64,000 nt of DNA, from positions 1-64,000 of the forward strand of contig JBAVEN010000108.1 of the NCBI GenBank assembly GCA_049587755.1, written 5' to 3'. Below are positions 33,962-42,918 of this stretch, piece by piece. Source of the stretch: Bog-375 sp049587755 (GTDB taxonomy: Bacteria > Acidobacteriota > Terriglobia > Bryobacterales > Bryobacteraceae). How positions within the stretch are numbered: the first letter of the stretch is position 1; every line of letters begins with the position of its first letter. A program made the position numbers and the translations under genes. The notes under the pieces were generated by a model. That model ran no database searches, was not told the origin of the DNA, and was given only the letters and a program-made list of their open reading frames with translations.

Positions 33962-34036
33962 ACCGGCGGCAGAGACCGCCGGCGCTACAGCGCCGCGTTT
34001 CTTCGTAGCGCCGGCGGTCTTGCCCGCCGGTTCCTT
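33962..34036. repeat. CCGGCGGC-type palindromic element, copy 2
   Basis: ACCGGCGGCAGAGACCGCCG on the left pairs with CGGCGGTCTTGCCCGCCGG on the right; the inner parts GGCGCTAC and GTAGCGCC also pair. It is shorter than the 31848 copy but has the same arms and the same TTCCTT edge. It lies between the convergent DsbD-alpha-like and aminotransferase genes. Confidence 0.75.
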
Positions 34037-34054
34037 GGCCGCGCGCCGCTATGA

Positions 34055-35239
34055 CTACTTCACCATGAACTGGTGCAGCCGGTCCAAGCCGCGCTCCAAC
34101 GCCTCCATCGACGCGGCGTAAGAAATGCGGACGTGGCGGTCGGTGCCAAAAGCTTCGCCCGGCACCACGGCCACATGCGCCTCCTGCAACAGGCGCTCGG
34201 AGAAAGCGAGTGTATCCGCCATGCCGTTCTTGCCCAGCGCGACGCCAATGTTCGGGTACACGTAGAATGCCCCGCGCGGCTCCGCGCACGTAACGCCGGG
34301 AATGGCGCGCAGCTTAGATACCACGAAATCGCGCCGCCTGCGGTACTCCGCCAACATTTTGGCGACCGATTCCTGCGGCCCCAGCAAGGCTTCCACGGCC
34401 GCCTTCTGCGAAATCGAAGTCGGGTTCGACGTGGAATGGCTCTGCAGCTTCCCCATGGCGCTGATGATCGGCGCCGGCATCAGGCCGAAGCCGATGCGCC
34501 AGCCCGTCATCGAATAAGTCTTCGAAACCGAGCCCGCAATCAGCACCGTCTCCTTCGCGCCCGGAAGCGACGCGATCGAAAACGGTTCGCTATCGTAGAG
34601 GAACTTGCAGTAACATTCGTCGGTCATCAGGTAGATGCCGCGCTTCGCCGCCAGGGCGAAAATCTTTTCGAATTCCGCGCGGTCCAGCAACGCGCCGCTG
34701 GGGTTTGACGGTGAATTGATGACGATCAGCTTGGTCCGCGCCGTGAGGTGCGGCTCCACCATAGCGGCGGTCAGCGTGAAGCCTTGCGCCTCGTCCGTAT
34801 CGACGAAAACACACTTGCCGCCGGCATAATTCACCACGTCCTTGTAAGTCACCCAGTACGGCACCGGAATGATGACTTCGTCGCCGGGGTTGATCAGCGC
34901 CTGCATGAGGTTAAATATGATGTGCTTGCCGCCCACCGTGATCAGGCACTCGCTGGGCTGATAATTAGTGCCGAAGTCCTTCTTATGGGACTCGCACACG
35001 GCTTTCTTCAATTCCGCGGTGCCGCCGACGGGCGTGTACTTGGTGAAGTTCTGGTCGATGGCGCGCTTCGCCGCCTCTTTGATGTTATCGGGCGTGGGGA
35101 AATCGGGCTCGCCGGCGCCGAAATCCACAACGTCAATACCTTGCGAGCGCAGTTTGGTGGCTTCGGCGGCCACCCTCATGGTGGAAGATTCGCTGATGGA
35201 AGCGATGCGCTCTGCGATTGCATTGGCTACTGCCTGCAT
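34055..35239 (-). CDS. aspartate aminotransferase (class I, subgroup Ib)
   Basis: A 394-residue PLP enzyme transferring the amino group of aspartate to 2-oxoglutarate. Landmarks are GEPDFPTPDNI (residues 43-53), KYTPVGGTAELKKAV, the NSPSNPSG motif, and the PLP-binding lysine in GSVSKTYSMTGWRIG. The arginine near the C-terminus (HVRISYAASME) binds the substrate carboxylate. Length and motifs match AspB/AspC subgroup Ib enzymes, which may also act as prephenate aminotransferases in some bacteria. It is upstream of nothing obvious and follows coaD on the same strand after 36 bases. Confidence 0.9.
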   Translation of the reverse strand: MQAVANAIAERIASISESSTMRVAAEATKLRSQGIDVVDFGAGEPDFPTPDNIKEAAKRAIDQNFTKYTPVGGTAELKKAVCESHKKDFGTNYQPSECLITVGGKHIIFNLMQALINPGDEVIIPVPYWVTYKDVVNYAGGKCVFVDTDEAQGFTLTAAMVEPHLTARTKLIVINSPSNPSGALLDRAEFEKIFALAAKRGIYLMTDECYCKFLYDSEPFSIASLPGAKETVLIAGSVSKTYSMTGWRIGFGLMPAPIISAMGKLQSHSTSNPTSISQKAAVEALLGPQESVAKMLAEYRRRRDFVVSKLRAIPGVTCAEPRGAFYVYPNIGVALGKNGMADTLAFSERLLQEAHVAVVPGEAFGTDRHVRISYAASMEALERGLDRLHQFMVK

Positions 35240-35275
35240 GGATGTCCTCGCTTTCTTCCTCTCTCGAAACGACTT

Positions 35276-35779
35276 TCAGACGACCTTGGCTAGCCGGCGC
35301 TGCAGCCGGGCTTCGACGCTGGGTGGCACCAGGCCGGAGATGTCCCCGCCCAGGCTGAACACTTCTTTCACCATACGGGAACTGATGAACGAGTAGGTTT
35401 CGTTGGCCATCATGAAGATAGTCTCGATGCCCGGACGCAGCCGCCGGTTCATGAGAGCCATCTGCAATTCATACTCGTAATCCGAAATCGCCCGGATGCC
35501 GCGCAGCAGGACGGTAGCCGAGCGCGCGTACGCGTAGTCCACCAGGAGGCCGTGGAATGAATCCACCTCCACGTTGGGATAGACATGGACCACTTCGCGA
35601 AGCATTTCGATGCGTTCTTCCACCGAGAAAAGCGGCTCCTTGGCGTCGTTCCAGAGAATCGAAACGATCAGCCGGTCGAACAAACGCGAACCGCGCTGGA
35701 TGAGATCGAGATGGCCGTTGGTAATCGGATCGAACGATCCCGGGTATAGGGCTGTGACGCTCGTCGGCTTGGGCGGCAA
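35276..35779 (-). CDS. coaD: phosphopantetheine adenylyltransferase
   Basis: A 167-residue nucleotidyltransferase making dephospho-CoA from 4'-phosphopantetheine and ATP. It has the T/HxGH site in YPGSFDPITNGHLDL (residues 12-26), the RGIRAISDYEYELQMA motif, and the C-terminal ISSRMVKEVFSLGG. The start appears to be TTG at 35779, since no ATG or GTG gives the N-terminal strand. CoaD is usually about 160 residues, so it is complete. Confidence 0.95.
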   Translation of the reverse strand: MPPKPTSVTALYPGSFDPITNGHLDLIQRGSRLFDRLIVSILWNDAKEPLFSVEERIEMLREVVHVYPNVEVDSFHGLLVDYAYARSATVLLRGIRAISDYEYELQMALMNRRLRPGIETIFMMANETYSFISSRMVKEVFSLGGDISGLVPPSVEARLQRRLAKVV

Positions 35780-35901
35780 CGTTTCGATTCGCTTTCTCGG
35801 GGTGATTTTATTCTAGCCGAAAATCGCGCGCGCCGCCCACGTGTCCCGCCGCCCCAGGACTCGCGCAGGCGCTCGCAACGGCGCGCTGACCCGCTCGCAA
35901 A

Positions 35902-37482
35902 TTACTTTTTCGCGGCGCTGGTAAAGAAGCTGTCCAGGAATTGGTAGCGATCCCGATGCTCTTCGGGGGCGGCGCGGCACACGGCGTCCAGGTGCATCAC
36001 CTCGTGCGTCTTGTTGAAGGCCGGCCACTTGGCCAGGCCGGAGCCGTTGGGATTGCCTTTCTTGATGAAGTTGGCGAAATAAGCGGCAATCTCCTCGGAG
36101 GCTTTGCGGTCTTCCGGTCCCCAGGCAGCTTTCTTGGAATCGAGCGCGCCAAACACATATTCCAATTCCCAGGAGTGCGAGGCCAAACCCTTCACACCGG
36201 GGTTGGGCATGCCTTCGGGCAGCGGCACGGCGCGGTCGAAGCGATAGCGATACACCGGCTTTTGCCCTGTGGCGGACTGCGCCTCGATCCATTTCCATGT
36301 CGAGTAAACGATGAAAAAATCGCTGGCCAGGTCGCCCGCCGATGCCAATGCTTCCGCGTCGGTGGATGCGGCATACACCTTGGCAGCCTCAGCGGCTTTG
36401 TCGTCGAACCGCGCTTTCAGCAGGCCCGGGAATGACGCCGCGGTGGGCCTTGGCTTGGCCGCCAGTACCGATCCTCGAACCTCGTCGGCGTTCCATCCAG
36501 CCAGCAGCGCGACGTGGCTCTGCTTGCCCGCAGCGAAAATCGAGGCAGCCGTCTCCGGCAGGAAATAGCCGTCGATGATTGGACCAAAACGCACCGGGCC
36601 GCCTTTCGCGGAGGCTTTAAGAACGTCTTCCGCCGATGCGGCGCGCATCTCGGCCAGAGACTTGGCGCCCAGCGTGGCGGCGAGGCTGACGCCCATTTCT
36701 TCGGCCTTGTTTAAGGGCGGCCCGGCCAATAGGCCGCCGGTATTGAACATGGCGCCGCTTTCGCCGATGGCCCCGCGGAACAATCCCTCGGTCAGGGGCG
36801 ATGCCATCAGCGCGCTCACCGACGCGGATCCGGCGGATTCGCCGCCGATGGTCACTTTGGCGGGATCGCCGCCAAACGCGGCGATGTTGCGCTGGACCCA
36901 TTGCAACGCCGCCACCTGGTCCAGCATGCCGTAGTTGCCGGAAGCCTTGTGCGGCGATTCGGCCGTGAGCTCAGGATACGCCAGGAAGCCGAACACACCA
37001 AGCCGGTAATTGGCAGTGACGACGATGACGCCCTTCTTAGCGAAGTTCGTGCCATCGTAGCGCGGTTCATCGCTGGCTCCGGCCGCAAACCCGCCGCCAT
37101 AGAAGTACACCAGCACAGGCAAGCGCTTCTTGTGAGCTGAAGAAGGCGTCCAAACGTTCAAATAGAGGCAATCTTCACTCGTTCCCTTGTCGCGAAAAAT
37201 CATGTCGCCAAAGATGCTGCCTTGATAGCATCGGCCGCCAAACTGGTCCGCCTTGCGGACGCCACTCCACGCGGCAGCCGGCTGCGGCGCCTGCCAGCGG
37301 AGCGCGCCCACCGGCGGCGCGGCGAAAGGAACGCCCTCGAAGATCCTTACGGAGGGGTCCGCGCCCGCGATCCCTTTGAGGATGCCTCCTTCCACCTTCA
37401 CCTGGTCCGCAGACGCAGCCACACCTGCGGCAGACAGCAGACAGCATCCGGCAAGCACTGACACGGCAAGGGGTCTATGCAT
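35902..37482 (-). CDS. secreted type-B carboxylesterase
   Basis: A 526-residue alpha/beta hydrolase of the carboxylesterase type-B (para-nitrobenzyl esterase) family. The signal peptide covers about residues 1-24. The N-terminal EDCLYLNVW signature, the oxyanion loop YFYGGGFAAG and the nucleophile elbow GGESAGS (S216) are all present. The C-terminal catalytic histidine is probably in ASHSWELEYVFG. It would hydrolyse esters in the periplasm or outside the cell. GAGGAGA before the ATG is a good ribosome site. It is followed by coaD on the same strand after about 120 bases. Confidence 0.88.
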   Translation of the reverse strand: MHRPLAVSVLAGCCLLSAAGVAASADQVKVEGGILKGIAGADPSVRIFEGVPFAAPPVGALRWQAPQPAAAWSGVRKADQFGGRCYQGSIFGDMIFRDKGTSEDCLYLNVWTPSSAHKKRLPVLVYFYGGGFAAGASDEPRYDGTNFAKKGVIVVTANYRLGVFGFLAYPELTAESPHKASGNYGMLDQVAALQWVQRNIAAFGGDPAKVTIGGESAGSASVSALMASPLTEGLFRGAIGESGAMFNTGGLLAGPPLNKAEEMGVSLAATLGAKSLAEMRAASAEDVLKASAKGGPVRFGPIIDGYFLPETAASIFAAGKQSHVALLAGWNADEVRGSVLAAKPRPTAASFPGLLKARFDDKAAEAAKVYAASTDAEALASAGDLASDFFIVYSTWKWIEAQSATGQKPVYRYRFDRAVPLPEGMPNPGVKGLASHSWELEYVFGALDSKKAAWGPEDRKASEEIAAYFANFIKKGNPNGSGLAKWPAFNKTHEVMHLDAVCRAAPEEHRDRYQFLDSFFTSAAKK

Positions 37483-37602
37483 GGTCTTGTTCTCCTCAGA
37501 AGCAGAGTGTAACCCGCTTCGCGGTGGGGTAGATGGGATAGACCATCGCCTTCGCGATCTGCCGCGTTGGCCGGCGGCAAAAACCGATCGCCGGTCCCGC
37601 CT

Positions 37603-37932
37603 CTATTGCCGCTTTTCAGGCGCCGGCGTTTGCGCAGCGCTCTCCCCGATTTCCTGCAGCCTCCAGCCTTTCACGGGATGGGTCAGAAGCTTTTCCGCGG
37701 CTTGAAGAAATCGTAGGGTGTGCGGCAGTTGCGCGTGCAACTCAAACGCAGCCTCATCGACCCACTCGGAATGAATCGCAAACACGCGCGGCTCGCGGAT
37801 CGATTCGAACATGTGAATCGCCAGGCATCCGGCCTCGGCTCGGGTAGGCGCGAGGTTCCGGAGCATCGCCTCGCGAAATTCCGCCTCCTTCCCCGGCTGA
37901 GGCTCAAAGCGGACAGAAAAGAAGAAAGACAC
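37603..37932 (-). CDS. ABM-domain monooxygenase-like protein
   Basis: A 109-residue protein with the dimeric ferredoxin-like ABM fold (antibiotic biosynthesis monooxygenase/YgiN type): FSVRFEPQPGKEAEFREAML, RAEAGCLAIHMFES, and HSEWVDEAAFELHAQLPH. Such proteins oxidise quinols or other small substrates without cofactors, or degrade haem. The substrate cannot be told. It starts with GTG at 37932, with a strong GAGGAGG ribosome site. It is followed by the esterase gene on the same strand (120 bases) and is divergent from the yceD cluster. Confidence 0.75.
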   Translation of the reverse strand: MSFFFSVRFEPQPGKEAEFREAMLRNLAPTRAEAGCLAIHMFESIREPRVFAIHSEWVDEAAFELHAQLPHTLRFLQAAEKLLTHPVKGWRLQEIGESAAQTPAPEKRQ

Positions 37933-38019
37933 GCGGCACCTCCTCTAGGGACAGTATGCAACAGCGGCTCGTCCGGCCATTGGGTGCGATTCGCCCCCAA
38001 AAAGCCGCGCTTCTGTTGC

Positions 38020-38025
38020 TATAAT
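38020..38025 (+). promoter_or_regulatory. probable -10 box for yceD-rpmF-plsX
   Basis: TATAAT at 38020-38025 would start transcription near 38032, 24 bases before the yceD ATG at 38056. No clear -35 box is seen at the usual distance. Confidence 0.4.
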
Positions 38026-38055
38026 GGGATGGTTCCGCGCCAACTCCGTCTGGTT

Positions 38056-38583
38056 ATGTTTTTGAGCGTCAAAGAGATGGAAGTGCGGAAGATTCGTTTC
38101 GACGAAACCTTCCGCGCCGGCCAGATCGATTTTGCTGGGGACGAATTGGCGCAGGAATCGCTGCTGTGCGCGGCCGGCGAGGCGGCGTTGGTTCCGCACT
38201 CGCCGGGTGAAGTTCGCATTCGGGGGCGATACAGCGTGGAAGTTTCGGCGGCATGCGATCGCTGCCTGGAGCGGACGCGCTATCCGCTCGGGGCCAGCTT
38301 CGATTTGTACTACCGGCCGGTCGAAACGATCGCCCGCGAGGAAGAAGTTGGCATCGACGAGGCCGAGTCGGAAATCGGGTTTTACGAAGGCGGAGGCATC
38401 GAGTTGGAAGATGTTCTCCGCGAGCAGATTCTGCTGGTCTTGCCGATGCAGCGAATCTGCAGCGATGCTTGCAAGGGCATTTGCCCTATGTGCGGCCAGA
38501 ACCGGAATCAGGCCGCCTGCAATTGTAAGATGGACGACGCGGCCGATCGCTGGGGGGCGCTCCGGAATCTGGAGATTCCCTAG
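38056..38583 (+). CDS. YceD/DUF177 family protein
   Basis: A 175-residue member of the DUF177 (YceD) family, thought to be involved in 23S rRNA or ribosome accumulation, and commonly encoded before rpmF. It begins FLSVKEMEVRKIRFDETF and has CDRCLER in the middle. The C-terminus holds a cysteine cluster, CSDACKGICPMCGQNRNQ and CNCK, probably a zinc site. ATG 38056 fits homologues and lies downstream of the putative TATAAT box; ATG 38029 would precede the expected transcription start. It forms a cluster with rpmF and plsX. Confidence 0.8.
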   Translation: MFLSVKEMEVRKIRFDETFRAGQIDFAGDELAQESLLCAAGEAALVPHSPGEVRIRGRYSVEVSAACDRCLERTRYPLGASFDLYYRPVETIAREEEVGIDEAESEIGFYEGGGIELEDVLREQILLVLPMQRICSDACKGICPMCGQNRNQAACNCKMDDAADRWGALRNLEIP

Positions 38584-38649
38584 GGATGGAAACTGCCTCC
38601 GGGTTTGTTCCCGGACCGCGGCTGTGTAGACTGTAAAGGTTGACGAGAT

Positions 38650-38832
38650 ATGCCTAATCCTAAACGTAGACACTCCCAAAGGCGGACTGCGACGCGGCGA
38701 GCGCACGACGCGCTGAAGCCGGCGGGCCTTGCGGAATGTCCCAACTGCCACGAGCCTAAACTGCCCCACCGCGCGTGCCCGCACTGCGGGCAGTATAAGG
38801 GCCGGGAAGTAGTCGAAGTCGCAGAGGAGTAG
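38650..38832 (+). CDS. rpmF: 50S ribosomal protein L32
   Basis: A 60-residue ribosomal protein of the large subunit. It begins MPNPKRRHSQRRTATRRAHD and has four zinc-ligand cysteines (C30, C33, C43, C46 in CPNCHEP and CPHCGQY), so this is the zinc-binding (C+) form. It lies between yceD and plsX, the standard order in many bacteria. Confidence 0.96.
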   Translation: MPNPKRRHSQRRTATRRAHDALKPAGLAECPNCHEPKLPHRACPHCGQYKGREVVEVAEE

Positions 38833-38845
38833 CTCCGATTCTCAA

Positions 38846-39880
38846 ATGCTGACCGTTGCGTTGGATGCAATGGGCGGAGACCACGCCCCGAAGGCCGAAG
38901 TCGAGGGTGCGGTTCTAGCCGCCCGGCAATTGGGCGTAAAGGTCATCCTGGTCGGCCAGGAAGACTCGGTCAGGCAGGAACTTTCGAAATACGAAGACTA
39001 CGACGAGCTGCCGATTGAGGTGCTGCACGCCAGCGAGCGAGTCACCATGGCGGATCCGACCCAGGCGGTCCGCACCAAGCGGGACAGCTCGCTGAAGGTG
39101 GCCTCGCGGTTGGTGCGCGACGGCCGGGCCGCCGGCTTGGTTTCGGCGGGCAACACCGGCGCGGTCATGGCCACCGCGAAAATTGTGCAAGGCGTGGTGC
39201 CGGGCGTGACGCGCCCGGCCCTGGCCGGCCTCTTCCCGACCTCCAAGGGGCCGACTCATCCGGTGATCGTGCTGGACGTCGGCGCCAACGTGGATTGTTC
39301 GCCGCGCATGCTGGCGCAATTCGCGGTGATGGGCGAAATCTACGCGCGCATCATCATCAAGCGCGACCGGCCGCGCGTGGGCCTCCTTTCGATCGGCGAA
39401 GAGGAGCATAAGGGCAACGACCTCACGCGCGCTGCCTGGCCGCTGCTGCAGAAGCTCAACCTGAACTTCGTCGGCAACGTGGAAGGCCGCGATATCTACG
39501 GCGGCGACATCGACGTGGTGGTCTGCGACGGCTTCACCGGCAACGTGGCGCTGAAGGTGAGCGAAGGTGTCGCCGACCTGGTGAAGCACACGTTGCGCGA
39601 GTCGCTCGAAGCCACCATTTCCGCCAAGATCGGCTACGTGTTTTCGCGCACCGCGCTCAACGATTTCAAGAAACGCCTGGATTACTCGGAGTACGGCGGG
39701 GCGCCGCTGCTCGGTGTCCGCGGCGTCTGCATCATCAGCCACGGACGCGCCAACTCCAAAGCCATCCGCAACGCCATTCGAGTGGCCGCCGAGTTCTCCC
39801 ATGGCAGCGTCAATCAGCGGATCGAAGAGGAGCTGCGAACTTCCGCTTCCGAAAAGATCGCCGCAGTCAAAGTACCGTGA
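38846..39880 (+). CDS. plsX: phosphate acyltransferase PlsX
   Basis: A 344-residue enzyme that makes acyl-phosphate from acyl-ACP, feeding glycerophospholipid synthesis with PlsY. Motifs are VALDAMGGDHAPKAEVEG at the N-terminus, SAGNTGAVMA, LDVGANVDC and the GNEGRDI-like segment NVEGRDIYGGDIDVVVCDGF. It starts 13 bases after rpmF and ends the cluster here: fabH/fabD, often next, are absent, and a palindromic element and a DsbD gene follow instead. Confidence 0.95.
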   Translation: MLTVALDAMGGDHAPKAEVEGAVLAARQLGVKVILVGQEDSVRQELSKYEDYDELPIEVLHASERVTMADPTQAVRTKRDSSLKVASRLVRDGRAAGLVSAGNTGAVMATAKIVQGVVPGVTRPALAGLFPTSKGPTHPVIVLDVGANVDCSPRMLAQFAVMGEIYARIIIKRDRPRVGLLSIGEEEHKGNDLTRAAWPLLQKLNLNFVGNVEGRDIYGGDIDVVVCDGFTGNVALKVSEGVADLVKHTLRESLEATISAKIGYVFSRTALNDFKKRLDYSEYGGAPLLGVRGVCIISHGRANSKAIRNAIRVAAEFSHGSVNQRIEEELRTSASEKIAAVKVP

Positions 39881-39904
39881 TTGGCGGAGGCACCGTTTGC
39901 TTCT

Positions 39905-40017
39905 GTGGCGCACGCACTCCTGCGTGCCGCGTCGAGACTCTTCTCGACGCTTCTTCGCCCCGGTGCAGCAGGCGTCGGCAGGAGTGCCGACGCGGCACGC
40001 ACGAGTGCGTGCGCCAC
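39905..40017. repeat. ~113-bp GTGGCGCACGCAC palindromic element, copy 2
   Basis: Same family as 24566 and 62093 but inverted: the hairpin GTCGAGACTCTTCTCGAC comes first and GTCGGCAGGAGTGCCGAC second. It fills the space between plsX and dsbD and overlaps the apparent start codon of dsbD. Confidence 0.85.
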
Positions 40018-42279
40018 GTTTGCTTGTCGTTCGCGTTCCTCTTCCTGGCCGCTACCGCGTTCGGCGCCCAGCAGCACGTCGCCTGGAACGTATCTGTGAA
40101 ACCGGCAGCCGTTGCGCCCGGCGCCCCCACTGTGCTGCGCATCAACGCCACCATCGATCCCGGATGGCACCTCTATGCCGCGTCCTCTCCGGCCGGCATT
40201 CCGGCGTCTTTTACCCTGGCGCCGAACGCCGTGGTGGCGCGCACGAGCCTCTATCAGAGCGCTCCGCAGCGCGCCTTCGACCCCAACTTCAACAGCCAAA
40301 CGGAAACGTTTACGGGCTCCGCGTCTTTCGCGCTGCTGATCGAAACGCGGCCGGACGCTCCGGCCGGCGCCGCCGCGCTCGATATCGCCGCGCGCTTCCA
40401 AACCTGCAACGACACCACCTGCATCCCGGGTAAGTGGTCGGGCACGGCGAATCTCACAATCGATCCCGCCGTGAAGGCTTCGGCCATCGCGCTGCCCCCC
40501 GGGTTGACGGAGGTGAAACCGCCGGCACCCACTCCGGGCGGCGCCGCCGCACCCGCGCAAAGCTGGACACTGTTTCTGCTCGCCGCCTTCGGCTTCGGCT
40601 TGGCGTCCATCTTCACCCCGTGCTGTTTTCCGATGATTCCCATCACCATGTCGTACTTCCTCAACCGGGAATCCGGCGGGCGGCGCGACGCGATCGTACA
40701 AGCGGTGGTTTTTTGCCTGGGGATCATCGTGCTCTTCTCCGGGCTGGGCCTGGTGATCACGGCGGCGCTGGGGCCGGTGGGAGTCGTGCAATTGGGCGCC
40801 AGCCCCTGGGTCAACGGCTTCATCGCGGCGCTATTTATCGTCTTTTCGCTAAGCCTGCTGGGCGCGTTCGAGTTCACCATTCCGTCGCCGATTTTGACGC
40901 GGCTGAGCCAGGCATCCGGCAAGGGTGGATTCGCCGGAACGCTGCTGATGGGCCTCACCTATTCGCTCGCCTCGTTCGCCTGCGTCGGCCCGTTTGTGGG
41001 AACCCTGCTGGCAGCTTCGGTTTCCGGTGGAGGCCTGCGCCCGTTGGCCGGCATGGTGACCTTCTCAACCGGCATGGCGCTGCCGTTCTTCTTCCTCGCG
41101 CTGTTTCCCGCGATGTTGAAGAAGATGCCGCGGAGCGGCGGCTGGCTGGCGCGGGTGAAGATCGTATTGGGATTCGTAATTCTGGCCGCCAGCTTGAAGT
41201 ACTTGAGCGCCGTCGATCAGACGCTCGGCCTGGGATGGATTACGCGCGACCGATTTCTGGCGGCGTGGGTGGTGCTGTTCGCCATGGCCGGGCTCTATCT
41301 GCTCGGACTGCTGCGCCTGGAAGGCGTCAAGCCGGACGAGCCGCTCGGGCTGGGACGCCTGGCCGTGGGCACAGCGTTTCTGATCTTCGCCGTCAGCCTG
41401 GTGCCCGGCATGTTCGGCGCCAAACTGGGCGATCTGGATGCGTACGTGCCCGCGCCCGCCGCGCGCGTTTCCGCCATACTGGTGGGCAACAGCGGTCCGT
41501 CGTGGATCAAAGATCAATACCAGGCCGCGCTCGATCAGGCCCGGCGCGAAGGCAAGCTCGTCTTCATCAACTTCACCGGCGTGGCCTGCGCCAACTGCCA
41601 TTGGATGGAAGCCAACATGCTTCCCCGCCCCGAGATCGCTGCAGCGCTCGAGCGATTCGTGCTGGTGGAGTTGTACACGGACCGCACCGACGCGGTCAGC
41701 GAGGCCAACGAGAAGCTGGAAGAAACCAAGTTCGGCACAGTGGCTGAACCCTATTACGCCATTGTGCGGCCGGATGGAAGCACGGTCGCCACCTTCGAAG
41801 GCCGCACCACCAATGCGCAGGAGTTTCTGGCGTTCTTGCTTCGGGGCGCGGTCGCGGGCGCGGCTGCCGCCCAAAGTGCGCCTCCGGAAGACACCGCCGA
41901 GCGCTTCGCCGCGCTCGATGGCAGCACCGTCGATGGCAGCGGCAAAGTGCTGGTGCTCGATTTCTGGGCTACCTGGTGTGTGCCGTGCATTCAGGAGATG
42001 CCCGAATTCAACCGCTTGTATCGAGAGCTGTCGCCGAAAGGGCTCGCAGTGGTGGGCGTGGCAATGGATGACGAAGGCGCGGCCGTGGTCAAGCCGTTCC
42101 TGGCCCGGCACCCGGTCGATTATCCGGTCGTGCTCGGCTCCGCGGCGCTGGCCAGGAAATACAATGTGGAAGATTTTCCGGTGACGCTCATCTTCAACCG
42201 CTCCGGCACGCTCATCAGGCGCTTCGACGGCTACACCAAGGAAGCCGACGTGCGCGCCGTGATCGAGGCGGCGCTGTAG
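40009..42279 (+). CDS. dsbD: DsbD thiol:disulfide interchange protein fused to a TlpA domain
   Basis: About 756 residues in five parts: signal peptide (LSFAFLFLAATAFGA), DsbD-alpha domain with the CNDTTC pair, eight-helix CcdA-like membrane core with the FTPCCFPM and FACVGPF cysteines, gamma thioredoxin domain with CANC, and an extra C-terminal TlpA-type domain with FWATWCVPC. It carries electrons from cytoplasmic thioredoxin to the periplasm and may reduce its own fused redoxin. The start is uncertain: GTG 40009 lies in the palindromic element, TTG 40024 just after it. The element seems to have replaced the original upstream region. Convergent with the next gene. Confidence 0.85.
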   Translation: MRHVCLSFAFLFLAATAFGAQQHVAWNVSVKPAAVAPGAPTVLRINATIDPGWHLYAASSPAGIPASFTLAPNAVVARTSLYQSAPQRAFDPNFNSQTETFTGSASFALLIETRPDAPAGAAALDIAARFQTCNDTTCIPGKWSGTANLTIDPAVKASAIALPPGLTEVKPPAPTPGGAAAPAQSWTLFLLAAFGFGLASIFTPCCFPMIPITMSYFLNRESGGRRDAIVQAVVFCLGIIVLFSGLGLVITAALGPVGVVQLGASPWVNGFIAALFIVFSLSLLGAFEFTIPSPILTRLSQASGKGGFAGTLLMGLTYSLASFACVGPFVGTLLAASVSGGGLRPLAGMVTFSTGMALPFFFLALFPAMLKKMPRSGGWLARVKIVLGFVILAASLKYLSAVDQTLGLGWITRDRFLAAWVVLFAMAGLYLLGLLRLEGVKPDEPLGLGRLAVGTAFLIFAVSLVPGMFGAKLGDLDAYVPAPAARVSAILVGNSGPSWIKDQYQAALDQARREGKLVFINFTGVACANCHWMEANMLPRPEIAAALERFVLVELYTDRTDAVSEANEKLEETKFGTVAEPYYAIVRPDGSTVATFEGRTTNAQEFLAFLLRGAVAGAAAAQSAPPEDTAERFAALDGSTVDGSGKVLVLDFWATWCVPCIQEMPEFNRLYRELSPKGLAVVGVAMDDEGAAVVKPFLARHPVDYPVVLGSAALARKYNVEDFPVTLIFNRSGTLIRRFDGYTKEADVRAVIEAAL

Positions 42280-42327
42280 AGCACTTTGAACCCCGCGTCC
42301 GTTTGCGGTGCTCGACAAACAGACAGG

Positions 42328-42840
42328 TCAGGGCAACAGGCTTTTCAAGTCGGCCATTAGGTTCGATATCCCTTGATCGAAATTCTTGTCCCAGGTCGCT
42401 TTCCGGAATGCGCCTTCGACCGGTTCTGCGATGGTCCAGAGAATGAAGTGAGTCTTGCTGTCCAGAATTGTCAGCGTCAGCAGAGGCTGATAAACATCCA
42501 CTTTCCCGCAGTCGGACATCTGGGCTGTGAAACGTATCTCAAGGATGATATCCGCTTCCGAAGGCGTGCCAACTACCTCAACTCTCGCCCAGCTTTTCAT
42601 CGCCGCGTAAAGCCTGTCGTAAGGCTGGTTGACCTCCCCGGCGCGTTTCACGGCGCTAAAGGCAATGCCATCGGTTCCGGCGTTGGAGATGAAAATCTTC
42701 CTGGCTGCCAGGACTTGCGCCGGAACGGGTGCCAGGGCCGGGGGCGAATCTTTGTCCGCCGCCACAAGCGGCAGCGAAGCGAGAGCAACCCCCAGAGCGG
42801 CGAGGCGAATTCCACGACCGGTCGTACTCGAAACACGCAT
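42328..42840 (-). CDS. conserved secreted protein, function unknown
   Basis: A 170-residue protein with a Sec signal (GVALASLPLVAADK, cut near residue 28). The mature part has KIFISNAGTDGIAFSAV, a SEADIILEIRF strand and LTLTILDSKTHFILWTIAEPV, with one possible disulfide cysteine (MSDCGKV). The overall look is of an acidobacterial conserved periplasmic or outer-membrane-associated protein. No catalytic motif is seen. It is convergent with dsbD and lies just downstream of a VWFA-related gene on the same strand. Confidence 0.6.
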   Translation of the reverse strand: MRVSSTTGRGIRLAALGVALASLPLVAADKDSPPALAPVPAQVLAARKIFISNAGTDGIAFSAVKRAGEVNQPYDRLYAAMKSWARVEVVGTPSEADIILEIRFTAQMSDCGKVDVYQPLLTLTILDSKTHFILWTIAEPVEGAFRKATWDKNFDQGISNLMADLKSLLP

Positions 42841-42918
42841 GGTTAGTTATCTCAATCGTTGGGCGCACCAGGAGCGCGATCGGTTACAGACCAAATGGTA
42901 TGAGTTACTCGCGCCTTC

